Source: SG8-30 sp964406445
GTDB taxonomy: Bacteria > Pseudomonadota > Gammaproteobacteria > Steroidobacterales > Steroidobacteraceae
Length of the DNA: 64,000 nucleotides
Direction: 5' to 3'
NCBI GenBank assembly: GCA_964406445.1
Contig: CAYORU010000016.1
Coordinates: 4,303-68,302, forward strand
Shown: piece after piece, positions 39,775-48,005 of the stretch
How positions within the stretch are numbered: the stretch's first letter is position 1
Layout: each line of letters starts with the position of its first letter
Position numbers and translations under genes: made by a program
Notes under the pieces: generated by a model
Told to the model about the DNA's origin: nothing
Seen by the model: the letters and a program-made list of their open reading frames with translations, nothing else
Database searches by the model: none

Positions 39775-40953
39775 TCAGACGTTCACCGCCAGCACGCGCG
39801 CCCGCGGGAAGAAATTGAAGTCGGTGGCCGAGGCGCTGGTGTAGGCGCCCATCTGGCGCCCGACCAGCAGGTCGCCGGCCCGCATCGGCGGCAGTTCGAT
39901 GTCCTCGGCGATCACGTCGATGCTGTCGCAGGTCGGGCCGGCCAGCACGCTCGGCTGCAGCGGCCCGGCCTGCGGCGCGAGCGGCTCGACCGGGTAGCGG
40001 GCGTGATCGTAGACCTGCCCGCTGAAGGAGCCGTACAGCCCGTCGTCGAGGTAGTACCACCAGCGGCCGTCGCGGAACGCCCGGCCCATCACCGTGGCGA
40101 GCACCGTGCCGGCGGGCCCGCAGATGAAGCGGCCCGGCTCGGCGATCACCCGCGTGCCGGCCGGCAGCCGCCCGAGGGCGGCGCGGATCGGCGCGCAGAA
40201 GGCCTCGATGGGCACCGCCTGCTGCAGATAGTCGATCGGGAAGCCGCCGCCGATGTCCAGGGTGTCGAGCGACGCGAACCCCTCGCGCCGCGCCTCCGCC
40301 ATGAGCGTGCTGCAGGCGTCGATCGCGTGGACCTTGGTGTCGGGCGAGCGGGACTGCGAGCCGACGTGGAAGGACAGCCCGCGGACCTCGACCCCGGCCT
40401 GGCGGGCCTGCCTGATCAGGTCGAGCGCGGTGTCGGCGTCGCAGCCGAACTTGCGCGAGAGATCCACGACCGCCTCGGGGCTCCGGAACGACAGCCGGAT
40501 CAGCAGCTGCGCGCGCCCGGCAAAGGGCGCGAACTTCGCGACTTCGTCGGGGTTGTCGGCGACGAAGGTGGTGACGCCGAAGTCGAGCGCGTGGCGGATG
40601 TCCGAGTCGCGCTTGATCGGGTGCGTGTGGATGCAGCGCGCCGGGTCGATGCCGGCCGCGCGGACGAGGTCCACCTCCCCGTCCGTCGCGAGGTCGAAGC
40701 CCGCGCCCTCGCGCTCGAGGGCCGTGACGACCGCGGCCTGGGGCAGGGGCTTGAGCGCGTAGTGCAGGCCGACGCCGGGCAGCGCCGCCGCGAGCCGGCG
40801 GTACTGCTCGCGGATCACGTCGCAGTCGACGACGAGCAGCGGCGAGCCGAAGCGCGCCGCCAGGTCGGCCAGCGCCTGCGGCTCGTAGGGCCGCGACAGC
40901 ACCGGCGCGGGCGGCTCGGGGGGCGTCGTGATTGGCCGGGTCTCGGGCTGCAC
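39775..40953 (-). CDS. Type III PLP-dependent decarboxylase (ornithine/lysine/diaminopimelate group)
   Basis: A 392-aa fold III decarboxylase with alanine-racemase-like TIM barrel. PLP Lys is in LHYALKPLP near residue 68. GLSFHVGSQSRSPD holds the substrate-binding His and IGGGFPIDY the phosphate-binding Gly loop. The PLP phosphate/catalytic Cys segment is AGPTCDSIDVIAED near residue 340, and GAYTSASATDFNFF near 370. The Cys-Asp-x-x-Asp pattern matches ornithine/lysine decarboxylases of this type better than LysA, so polyamine synthesis is likely. It stands alone on the minus strand between DUF882 and waaA. Confidence 0.88.
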   Translation of the reverse strand: MQPETRPITTPPEPPAPVLSRPYEPQALADLAARFGSPLLVVDCDVIREQYRRLAAALPGVGLHYALKPLPQAAVVTALEREGAGFDLATDGEVDLVRAAGIDPARCIHTHPIKRDSDIRHALDFGVTTFVADNPDEVAKFAPFAGRAQLLIRLSFRSPEAVVDLSRKFGCDADTALDLIRQARQAGVEVRGLSFHVGSQSRSPDTKVHAIDACSTLMAEARREGFASLDTLDIGGGFPIDYLQQAVPIEAFCAPIRAALGRLPAGTRVIAEPGRFICGPAGTVLATVMGRAFRDGRWWYYLDDGLYGSFSGQVYDHARYPVEPLAPQAGPLQPSVLAGPTCDSIDVIAEDIELPPMRAGDLLVGRQMGAYTSASATDFNFFPRARVLAVNV

Positions 40954-41006
40954 GGGCGTGCCTTCGGAAAACGGGGAAGTCTAGGCCAAACGGCCGGCTC
41001 GCGACA

Positions 41007-42296
41007 CTACCGGCCCGCCGGCCCGTCGACCGGGGACTCCCGCAACAGCGGCTCGACGAGCTCGAGCAGGCGCGCGACCGCGCCGCGGTTCGCCTGCAGG
41101 ACCTCGCGGCCGCGCGCGCCCATCCGATCGCGTGCCGCGCGATCGGCGAGCAGCGCCGCCGTCGCCGCGCCGAGCGCCCCGCCGGACGGCACGCGCCGCA
41201 CGGCGCCGGCCTCCTCGAGCTTCGCGAACACGTCCTCGGCGTTGAAGTTGTACGGCCCGGTGAGGATCGGCACGCCGAGCGAGGCAGGCTCCAGCAGGTT
41301 GTGGCCGCCGACCGGGACCAGGCTGCCGGCGACGAACGCGACGTCCGCCGCCGCGTAGAAGTCCATCAGCTCGCCCATCGTGTCGCCGAGCACGACCTCG
41401 GTCGCGGGATTCGCGGCCTCGCCGCGCGAGCGCAGCGCGTGCGCCACGCCGCGCCGCTCGAGCAGCTGGCGGATTGCGTCGAAGCGCGGCGGGTGCCGCG
41501 GCACCAGCACGAGCAGCGCGTCCGGGAAGCGCCGCCGGACTTCGGCGTGGGCGTCGAGCACCTGCTCCTCCTCGCCCTCGTGGGTGCTCCCTGCGACCCA
41601 CACCGGGCGATCGGGCGCGTTCGACTGCCGCCACGCCCGGCCGCGGCCGGGCACCTCGGGCGCAAGCTCGAAGTCGAACTTCACGTTGCCGGTGACCCGG
41701 GTCCGGCCGGGGCTCGCGCCGATGGACAGGAAACGCGCGGCATCGGCCTCGCTCTGCGCGCCGATGACGATGCCGTGGGCCAGCGTGGCGCGAAACAGCG
41801 GCAGAAGCCTCCTGTAGCGGCGCACCGAGCGCTCCGAGACGCGCGCACTGGCGAGCACCAGCGGCACGCCGCGCCGGCCGCATTCGGCGAAGAGGTTCGG
41901 CCACAGCTCGGTCTCGAGGATCACCGCGAGCCGAGGGCGCGTCCGGTCGAAGAACCGCCGCACGGCGCCGGGCAGGTCGTAGGGCACGTAACGGTGCAGC
42001 ACCGAGTCGCCGAACAGCGCCCGTGCGCGCGCCGCGCCGGTGGGCGTCACGGTCGTGAGCACCAGCGGGATCCCGGGGTAGCGGCGCAGCAGCCCGCGCA
42101 CCAGCGGCTGCGAAGCCTGCACCTCGCCGACCGAGACCGCGTGCACCCAGATCGAGCGGCCGTCGATCGCGGCGCCGAACCCGAAGCGCTCGCCGGCGCG
42201 CTCGCGGTAGGCCGGGTCCCGCAGGCCGCGCGAGAGGTGCACGCCGAAGGCGACCGGCGCGACAAGGCGGATCAGGAGGTTGTAGATGAAGCGCAT
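41007..42296 (-). CDS. waaA: 3-deoxy-D-manno-octulosonic acid transferase WaaA (KdtA)
   Basis: A 429-aa GT30 enzyme that adds Kdo to lipid IVA at the inner membrane. The N-terminal hydrophobic segment (MRFIYNLLIRLVAPVAF) anchors it. IWVHAVSVGEVQASQPLV near residue 49, LVLTTVTPTGAARA, AVILETELWPNL, WVAGSTHEGEEEQVLDAH, VPRHPPRF and GSLVPVGGHNLLEPASLGVPI are all KdtA signatures. It lies 6 bp from kdkA upstream. Whether it transfers one or two Kdo units is not visible; an adjacent kinase suggests a single Kdo-4-phosphate. Confidence 0.96.
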   Translation of the reverse strand: MRFIYNLLIRLVAPVAFGVHLSRGLRDPAYRERAGERFGFGAAIDGRSIWVHAVSVGEVQASQPLVRGLLRRYPGIPLVLTTVTPTGAARARALFGDSVLHRYVPYDLPGAVRRFFDRTRPRLAVILETELWPNLFAECGRRGVPLVLASARVSERSVRRYRRLLPLFRATLAHGIVIGAQSEADAARFLSIGASPGRTRVTGNVKFDFELAPEVPGRGRAWRQSNAPDRPVWVAGSTHEGEEEQVLDAHAEVRRRFPDALLVLVPRHPPRFDAIRQLLERRGVAHALRSRGEAANPATEVVLGDTMGELMDFYAAADVAFVAGSLVPVGGHNLLEPASLGVPILTGPYNFNAEDVFAKLEEAGAVRRVPSGGALGAATAALLADRAARDRMGARGREVLQANRGAVARLLELVEPLLRESPVDGPAGR

Positions 42297-42302
42297 CGCG
42301 CG

Positions 42303-43013
42303 TCAGCCGCCAGCGTCGTGCGCGGCGACGAGGCGCGCGAAGCCTTCGCGCCACGGGAGGTCCGGACGCGGGGCGCAGATCTTGCCGAGCGAGCGGCCGA
42401 GCCGGGCCAGGACGCCCTGCGACCAGCCGCCCGGCGCGCGCAGCCGGCCGCGGTCGAAGTCGAGCAGCCACACCTCGCCGGGCCCGCCGAGCATGACGTT
42501 GTTCGCATTGAGGTCGGCGTGCTGAACGCCCGCGTCGTGGAAGCGGCGGATCGTGCGGCCGGCCGCTTCCCATTCCGCGTCGGTGAGCCTGCCGGCGAGC
42601 AGGCGCGAACCGAGCGGCTCGCAGGGCGGCAGGCGCAGGGTGGCGATCTCGGCCCGATAGACGAGGCCGCCTCTCAGGTAGCGGGCCGCCGCGGGCGCGG
42701 GCACCGGCAGCCCTGCGTCGACGAGCCGGCCGAGCAGCTCCAGTTCCTGGAAACCGCGCGTGCGCGCCTCGCCGAGCCAGAGGTAGGCGTCGCGCGAGAT
42801 CCGTGCCGGCAGGCCGCCGCGCAGGTAGCGCCTGAGGACGAAGCCACGGTCGCCCGCGTCGAGGAACAGCACCGAGCCGCGGCCGCCGGACTGCTCGGCG
42901 AGCGCGCCGCGGGCGCGCCAGGCCGCGGTGTCGAACAGTTCCGCCGCGTTGTTGACGCAGCCGGGGTCGTATAGGATTGCGCCGCCCTCGGTGGCGATGC
43001 GCCGGAACTTCAT
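42303..43013 (-). CDS. kdkA: 3-deoxy-D-manno-octulosonic acid kinase KdkA
   Basis: A 236-aa lipopolysaccharide kinase of the KdkA family (protein-kinase-like fold), phosphorylating the 4-OH of Kdo. Conserved parts are RGSVLFLDAGDRGFVLRRYL, GGLPARISRDAYLW, TRGFQELELLGRLVDAGLPV, the catalytic loop FHDAGVQHADLNANNVML (HxDLNxxN) and LLDFDRGRLRAPGGW. Start ATG 43013, or ATG 43022 three codons upstream; the divergent GT9 gene starts at 43012, so the start codons overlap. It sits with waaA, an LPS-core arrangement as in Haemophilus. Confidence 0.94.
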   Translation of the reverse strand: MKFRRIATEGGAILYDPGCVNNAAELFDTAAWRARGALAEQSGGRGSVLFLDAGDRGFVLRRYLRGGLPARISRDAYLWLGEARTRGFQELELLGRLVDAGLPVPAPAAARYLRGGLVYRAEIATLRLPPCEPLGSRLLAGRLTDAEWEAAGRTIRRFHDAGVQHADLNANNVMLGGPGEVWLLDFDRGRLRAPGGWSQGVLARLGRSLGKICAPRPDLPWREGFARLVAAHDAGG

Positions 43014-44076
43014 GCCCGCCATCCTACAGTCCGTGCCGCGGCGCGTCTGCATCCTCCGGCTCTCGGCGATCGGCGATACCTGCCATGTCCTGCCGGTCGT
43101 GCGGACGCTGCAGGCGGCGTGGCCCGAGGCGCGCTTCACCTGGATCATCGGCCGGCTCGAGGCGAAGCTCATGGGCCTCGCCGACGACATCGAGTTCATC
43201 GTCTTCGACAAGCGCGGCGGCGCGCGCGAGCACCTGCGCCTCGCCCGCCTGCTTTCGGGGCGCCGCTTCGACCTGCTGCTGCACATGCAGCTCGCGCTGC
43301 GCGCGAGCGCGGTCGCCGCGAGCGTACGCGCGCCGGTGAAGCTCGGCTTCGACCGGGCGCGGGCGCGCGAGGCACAGTGGCTGTTCACGACCCACCGGAT
43401 CGCGCCGCGCGAGCGCGAGCACGTCCTGGACTCGCTGTTCGGCTTCGCCGAGGCGCTCGGCGTGCACGACCGGCAGCTGCGCTGGGACCTGCCGCTGCCC
43501 CCGGACGCCCTCGACTACGCCGCGGCCGTCATCCCGGACGGGCGTCCGACGCTGGTCATCAGCCCCTGCTCCAGCCACGCGCTGCGCAACTGGCGGGCGG
43601 AGCGCTACGCCGAGGTCGCCGACCACGCCGCGAAGCGCCACGGCATGCGGGTCGTGCTGGTCGGCGGCCCGTCGCCGGCGGAGAAGACGATGGCCGCCGG
43701 GATCGCCCGGCACGCGCGCGAGCCGGTGGTGGACACGGTCGGCAGGGACACGCTGCCGCAGCTGCTCGCGCTGCTGTCGCGCGCGAGCGTGCTGCTCTCG
43801 CCGGACTCCGGGCCGGCGCACATGGCGACGATGGCGGGCACGCCGGTGATCGGGCTGTACGCAGCGACCAACCCCGCGCGCAGCGGCCCGTACCTGAGCC
43901 GCGCCCACTGCGTGGACCGCCATGCCGACGCCGCCCGGAGGTTTCTCGGCCGCGAACCCGCCGAGCTGCCCTGGACCACCAAGATCGAGCGTCCCGGCGT
44001 GATGGACCTCATTACCGTGGACGAGGTTACGGACCGGCTCGACAGGCTGGCGCGCAGAGGCTTCGCGGTGGGCTGA
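43012..44076 (+). CDS. GT9-family heptosyltransferase-like glycosyltransferase
   Basis: A 354-aa GT-B fold family 9 enzyme related to ADP-heptose:LPS heptosyltransferases. RVCILRLSAIGDTCHVLPVV is the N-terminal motif, with Asp in GD for catalysis. GFDRARAREAQWLFTTHRI follows, then SPCSSHALRNWRAERYAEV and the nucleotide-binding SPDSGPAHMATMAGTPVIGLY. Without the rest of the LPS locus the acceptor cannot be named. ATG 43012 overlaps the kdkA start; GTG 43033 is an alternative. DUF6165 follows after 46 bp. Confidence 0.9.
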   Translation: MPAILQSVPRRVCILRLSAIGDTCHVLPVVRTLQAAWPEARFTWIIGRLEAKLMGLADDIEFIVFDKRGGAREHLRLARLLSGRRFDLLLHMQLALRASAVAASVRAPVKLGFDRARAREAQWLFTTHRIAPREREHVLDSLFGFAEALGVHDRQLRWDLPLPPDALDYAAAVIPDGRPTLVISPCSSHALRNWRAERYAEVADHAAKRHGMRVVLVGGPSPAEKTMAAGIARHAREPVVDTVGRDTLPQLLALLSRASVLLSPDSGPAHMATMAGTPVIGLYAATNPARSGPYLSRAHCVDRHADAARRFLGREPAELPWTTKIERPGVMDLITVDEVTDRLDRLARRGFAVG

Positions 44077-44122
44077 GCCCGGATCGGCTACCCTTGCCGG
44101 CAGGACTTCCGCGGAGACGCCC

Positions 44123-44521
44123 GTGACCGACATCCTGGTGCCGATCTCGCCCGGCGAGCTGCTCGACAAGCTGACGATCCTGAGGATCAAGGCCGGGCGC
44201 ATCACCGATGCCGCCAAGCTGGCGAACGTGCGGCTCGAGCTGGAACTGCTGGAGCGCACCTGGGCGGCCACGCCGCACGCCTCGGTGGACCTCGCGGCCG
44301 AGATCGGCGCGCTGCAGGCCGTGAACGAGCGCCTATGGGACATCGAGGACGACATCCGCGACCAGGAGCGGGCGCAGGACTTCGGGCCCCGCTTCGTCGA
44401 GCTCGCGCGCGCCGTCTACTTCGAGAACGACGAGCGCGCGGCGATCAAGAAGCGGATCAACACGAAGCTCGGCTCGCGGATCGTCGAGGAGAAGTCCTAC
44501 CGCGACTACAAGGCCCAGTAG
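44123..44521 (+). CDS. DUF6165 family protein
   Basis: A 132-aa helical protein. DILVPISPGELLDKLTILRIKA at the start and AVYFENDERAAIKKRINTKL near the end are the two conserved regions of DUF6165; function is unknown. Such proteins are often linked to Kdo or LPS-core genes, as here with waaA-kdkA and a GT9 enzyme. GTG 44123 is used, preceded by a GGAG six to seven bases upstream. Its TAG stop is 10 bases before the repeat that flanks the assembly gap. Confidence 0.88.
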   Translation: MTDILVPISPGELLDKLTILRIKAGRITDAAKLANVRLELELLERTWAATPHASVDLAAEIGALQAVNERLWDIEDDIRDQERAQDFGPRFVELARAVYFENDERAAIKKRINTKLGSRIVEEKSYRDYKAQ

Positions 44522-44530
44522 CAAGACCAA

Positions 44531-44814
44531 GGGAAACTCCAGGGGACATTCCCTTTGAGTTTTGCCCTTTGCACGGGCGAGGAAGTTCTGGGCCGNNNNN
44601 NNNNNNNNNNNNNNNNNNNNNNNNNNNNNNNNNNNNNNNNNNNNNNNNNNNNNNNNNNNNNNNNNNNNNNNNNNNNNNNNNNNNNNNNNNNNNNNAGGGG
44701 ACATTCCCTTTGAGTTTTGCCCTTTGCACGGGCGAGGAAGTTCTGGGCCGCTCTGCCAATGAAAGGACACAAAACTCAAAGGGAATGTCCCCTCGAGTTT
44801 CCCTGGAGTTTCCC
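44531..44814. repeat. Inverted-repeat element interrupted by an assembly gap
   Basis: A 23-bp unit starting GGGGACATTCCCTTTGAG (44542-44564) is present again in direct form after the gap (44697-44719) and as an exact inverted copy at 44770-44792. Outer sequences GGGAAACTCCAGGG and CCCTGGAGTTTCCC are complementary as well, apart from an 8-base insertion on the right. No transposase is encoded. It looks like a non-autonomous REP/MITE-type element. With the two 55-bp direct copies collapsed, it would be about 130 bp. Confidence 0.8.
44596..44695. other. Assembly gap of exactly 100 N
   Basis: A run of 100 N, the default scaffold gap size. The 55 bases before it (44541-44595) and the 55 bases after it (44696-44750) are identical and abut the gap on both sides. 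The gap length is therefore not informative; the contigs probably overlap. Confidence 0.98.
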
Positions 44815-44828
44815 CTTGAGCTTCCGGG

Positions 44829-45029
44829 TCAGCCGAGCAGCGAGTACTCGGCGCTGCAGTACGGGCACTTGGCCCAGCCGGTCTTCTCGATCGCCAGGTA
44901 CACGCGCGGGTGGCTGTTCCACAGCTGCATGCCCGGCATCGGGCAGGCGAGCGGCAGGTCGACGCGCGTCACCTCGTAGCGGTTCTGCGCGTTCGGCTGG
45001 ATCAGCCCGTCGGTGGTTGCAGTGGCCAC
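44829..45029 (-). CDS. Small zinc-finger protein (zf-CHCC type)
   Basis: A 66-aa protein with the pattern LACPMPGMQLWNSHPRVYLA then GWAKCPYCSAEYSL. Three Cys and one His are in zf-CHCC spacing, as in small proteobacterial proteins related to the NDUFS6-like finger; the C-terminus ends soon after CPYC, as in homologues. GTG 45029 has AGGA upstream. A TATAAT box at 45063-45068 lies just before it, at the 3' end of glnE. Role unknown; members are often beside core LPS or amino-acid genes. Confidence 0.85.
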   Translation of the reverse strand: MATATTDGLIQPNAQNRYEVTRVDLPLACPMPGMQLWNSHPRVYLAIEKTGWAKCPYCSAEYSLLG

Positions 45030-45062
45030 GATCGGTCCTGGTGGCAGGGTCGGAAGGCCTCG

Positions 45063-45068
45063 ATTATA
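45063..45068 (-). promoter_or_regulatory. Perfect TATAAT -10 for the zinc-finger gene
   Basis: TATAAT on the minus strand, starting 39 bases upstream of the GTG at 45029 and overlapping the TAA stop of glnE. It is the only perfect -10 I found in this window. A -35 would fall within glnE coding sequence and is not clear. Confidence 0.5.
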
Positions 45069-47973
45069 AGGCGTCTGGCGCCTCGCCTGCGACCATCACC
45101 CGCTCCCAGACCGCGGCCACCGTCGCTCGCTCCGTCCGGAACGCGGCCTCGTCGACCACACCCGGCCGCTCCTCGAGCGCGAGTCGGTGCGCCACGTGGC
45201 GAAGCGCCCGGTAGGCGTCGACGAGCTGGTCGATCACGGCGTGATCGACGAGCGCCGCCGACCCCACCGACTCGAGCTGGCGGATGGTGTCCGAGTACAT
45301 GACGACCGGCGGGTAGTCGCCCGCCCAGCGCAGCGCCCAGTACTGCGCCAGGAACTCGATGTCGGCGATGCCGCCACGGTCCTGCTTGAGGTCGAACTCG
45401 CCCTCGCCGGAACGCGACAGTTCGCCCCGCATGCGCTCGCGCATGCTGCGGACGTCCTCGCGCAGGCTGTCGCGGCGGACGTGGCCGGCGAGCACCGCCA
45501 GGCGCACCTCCTCGAAGCGCGCGCGCAGCGAGTCGCTGCCGGCGACGGAGCGCGAGTGCAGCAGCGCCTGGTGCTCCCAGGTCCAGGCCTCGCCGCGCTG
45601 GTACTCCGCGAAGGCGTCGATGTGGGTGACGGTGAGGCCGCCCTTGCCGCTCGGGCGCAGCCGCATGTCGACCTCGTACAGGCGGCCGGCGGCGGTGTGC
45701 ACCGTGAGCAGGTGCACGAGGCGCTGCCCGAAGCGGTTGAAGAAGACGGCGTTGTCCACGACCTTCGGGCCGGCCGTCTGCTGCTCCTCGCCCGCCGAGT
45801 CGTGCAGGAACACCAGGTCGAGGTCGGAGGCGTAACCGAGTTCGAGGCCGCCGAGCTTGCCGTAGCCGACGGCCGCCAGGCCCGCGACCCGGCGCGCCTC
45901 CGCCGACCCGCACATCGGCTCGCCGTGCGTGCGCACCAGCTGCTCCCAGGCCATCCGCATCGCCTGCCCGAGGATCAGCTCGGCGACGTCGGTCAGCCGG
46001 TCGCTGACCTGCATCAGCGGCAGCCGGCCCATCAGGTCGAGCAGCGCCACCCGGAAGCGCGCGGCCCGGCGGAAGTGGCGCAGCGCGTCGACCCGCCGCT
46101 CCTCGTCGTCCCCGGCCTGCTCCAGCCGCGCCTCGAGCTCCGTCGCGAACTGCCCGCGGTCCGGCAGCACCTCGAGCACCCGCGCATCGATCAGCTCGTC
46201 GAGCAGGATCGGGAAGGAAGCGACCTGCCGGGCCAGGAAGTCGCCGTGCCGGCACACCTCCACGAGACGCTCGAGGGCCTGCGGGTTCTCGTAGAGCAGC
46301 GCGAAGTACGCCGAGCGACCGCCGATCGCCTCCAGGATGCTCGCCAGCCGGCGGACCAGCGCGTCCTCCGTTCCGTCCGGCGCCCCGCCGGCCGCCCCGG
46401 CCGCGCAGGCCTGCGCGACCGCACGCACGAGTCGCGGCAGCAGCCGCTCGAGCCGCTGCCGGCCGTGCTCGTCGAGCCGGGCGATCACGCCCGAGGCGCC
46501 GAGCGCCCGCAGCCGGCGCGTCACCGCCGCGCGATCGGCGATGCCGAGGCGGGCGAGATCCTCGTCGAGATCCTCGTCGTTCGGCTCCAGCGCCCACAGG
46601 GATGCGAGCTCAGGCTCGCCGTGCTCCGCCTCGCGCTCGGGCCCGAACACGACGTTGCGGAAGTGCCCGGACACGGCCTTGCGCACGGGCTCGAGCGCGC
46701 CCATGGCCCCCTCCCATGCGTCGCAGCCGAGCGACGCGGCGAAGCGCGCGCGCTCGAGCGGGGACTCGGGCAACGCGTGGACCTGCCGGTCGCCGGCCAT
46801 CTGCAGCCTGTTCTCGGCGCGGCGCAGTGACGCGTAGCACCCGGCCAGCTCCCGGACCGCCGCGTCGGGCAGCAGCTTGGCACCCGCGAGCCGCGGCAGC
46901 ACCTCGAGCAGCGACGGCGACTGCAGGCGCCGGTCGCTGCCGCCGCGGATCAGCTGCATCGCCTGGACGATGAACTCGATCTCGCGGATGCCGCCGGGCC
47001 CGAGCTTCACGTTGTCCTGCAGGTCGCGCCGCTCGACCTCGCGCTCGATCATGGCCTTCATCGAGCGCAGCGAGTCGAAGACGCCGAAGTCGAGGTAGCG
47101 GCGGTAGACGAAGGGCCGGACCACCTCGTCGAACAGCTCCGAGTAGCGCGCCGCGCCGGTGATCGCCCGCGCCTTCACCCAGGCGTAGCGCTCCCAGTCC
47201 CGGCCGTGCTGCTGAAGGTAGTCCTCGAGCGCGCCGAAGCTCGCGACCAGCGGGCCCGACTCGCCGAAAGGTCGCAGGCGCATGTCCACGCGGTAGACGA
47301 ATCCGTCGACCGTGGGCGCGTCGAGCAGGCGGATCAGCGTCTGGCCGAGGCGTGTGAAGTACTCCTCGTTGGCCACCGGTCGGCGGCCATCGGTCTCGCC
47401 GCCCTCCGGGAAGAGGAAGATCAGGTCGATGTCGGAGGAGAAGTTGAGTTCGCCTCCGCCGAGCTTGCCCATGCCGAGCACGACCAGTTCCTGCGGCTCT
47501 CCCGAGGCGGCGCGCGGCGTGCCGTAACGAGGCGCCAGCGCCCGCACCGCGAAGTCCTGCGCAGCGCGGATGGCGGCGTCGGCGAGCGCCGAGAGCTCGC
47601 CCAGGGTCTCGGCAACGCCGGCTCGGCCGGCGAGGTCGCGCCAGGCGATGCGCACGAGTTCCCGGCAGCGCAGGCGGCGCAGCGCCGCCATGAACGAGGG
47701 TTCGTCCTCGTGCTCGAGGAACAGGGCCTGCGCACGCACATCGTAGTCGCCGTCCGCGCGCGGTGACGACAGCTCGCCGGCGAGCCAGTCGAGCAGCGCG
47801 GGATCGCGCTCGAGGCTGTCCGCGACGAAGTCGGAGCACGCGCAGACGTAGCGCGCCTCGTCCCGAAGCGCGGCCGGCGGGTCCACGCCACGCGCCTCTG
47901 CGATGCGGCCGAGCACGGCGGCCGCGTGTCCGGAGAGCTCGGGAGGGAGCAGGTCGGTCGGGACGGCGGGCAC
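45064..47973 (-). CDS. glnE: Bifunctional glutamine synthetase adenylyltransferase/deadenylase
   Basis: A 969-aa enzyme that adenylylates glutamine synthetase when nitrogen is plentiful (C-terminal domain) and removes AMP when it is scarce (N-terminal domain). The two nucleotidyltransferase sites are ELNFSSDIDLIFLFPEGG near residue 178 (GxG..DxD) and ELGYASDLDLVFLHDSAG near 716. KLGPGGIREIEFIVQAMQLI near 314 and DRGGIADIEFLAQYWALRW near 868 are the GlnE-specific motifs. Length matches E. coli GlnE (946). It is translated separately from the HExxH gene upstream of it (32-bp gap). Confidence 0.97.
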   Translation of the reverse strand: MPAVPTDLLPPELSGHAAAVLGRIAEARGVDPPAALRDEARYVCACSDFVADSLERDPALLDWLAGELSSPRADGDYDVRAQALFLEHEDEPSFMAALRRLRCRELVRIAWRDLAGRAGVAETLGELSALADAAIRAAQDFAVRALAPRYGTPRAASGEPQELVVLGMGKLGGGELNFSSDIDLIFLFPEGGETDGRRPVANEEYFTRLGQTLIRLLDAPTVDGFVYRVDMRLRPFGESGPLVASFGALEDYLQQHGRDWERYAWVKARAITGAARYSELFDEVVRPFVYRRYLDFGVFDSLRSMKAMIEREVERRDLQDNVKLGPGGIREIEFIVQAMQLIRGGSDRRLQSPSLLEVLPRLAGAKLLPDAAVRELAGCYASLRRAENRLQMAGDRQVHALPESPLERARFAASLGCDAWEGAMGALEPVRKAVSGHFRNVVFGPEREAEHGEPELASLWALEPNDEDLDEDLARLGIADRAAVTRRLRALGASGVIARLDEHGRQRLERLLPRLVRAVAQACAAGAAGGAPDGTEDALVRRLASILEAIGGRSAYFALLYENPQALERLVEVCRHGDFLARQVASFPILLDELIDARVLEVLPDRGQFATELEARLEQAGDDEERRVDALRHFRRAARFRVALLDLMGRLPLMQVSDRLTDVAELILGQAMRMAWEQLVRTHGEPMCGSAEARRVAGLAAVGYGKLGGLELGYASDLDLVFLHDSAGEEQQTAGPKVVDNAVFFNRFGQRLVHLLTVHTAAGRLYEVDMRLRPSGKGGLTVTHIDAFAEYQRGEAWTWEHQALLHSRSVAGSDSLRARFEEVRLAVLAGHVRRDSLREDVRSMRERMRGELSRSGEGEFDLKQDRGGIADIEFLAQYWALRWAGDYPPVVMYSDTIRQLESVGSAALVDHAVIDQLVDAYRALRHVAHRLALEERPGVVDEAAFRTERATVAAVWERVMVAGEAPDAL

Positions 47974-48005
47974 GGGACAAGGTTACCGGAAGCCCCGGCG
48001 GGCTC

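Noticed and set aside
44335..44979. Frames running through the N run
   Set aside because: The N bases translate as unknown residues, and the frames use repeat sequence on both sides.
45187..46830. 547-aa frame on the plus strand opposite glnE
   Set aside because: It is the antisense shadow of glnE in a GC-rich gene. Its sequence is dominated by Arg/Ala/Gly runs with no domain.
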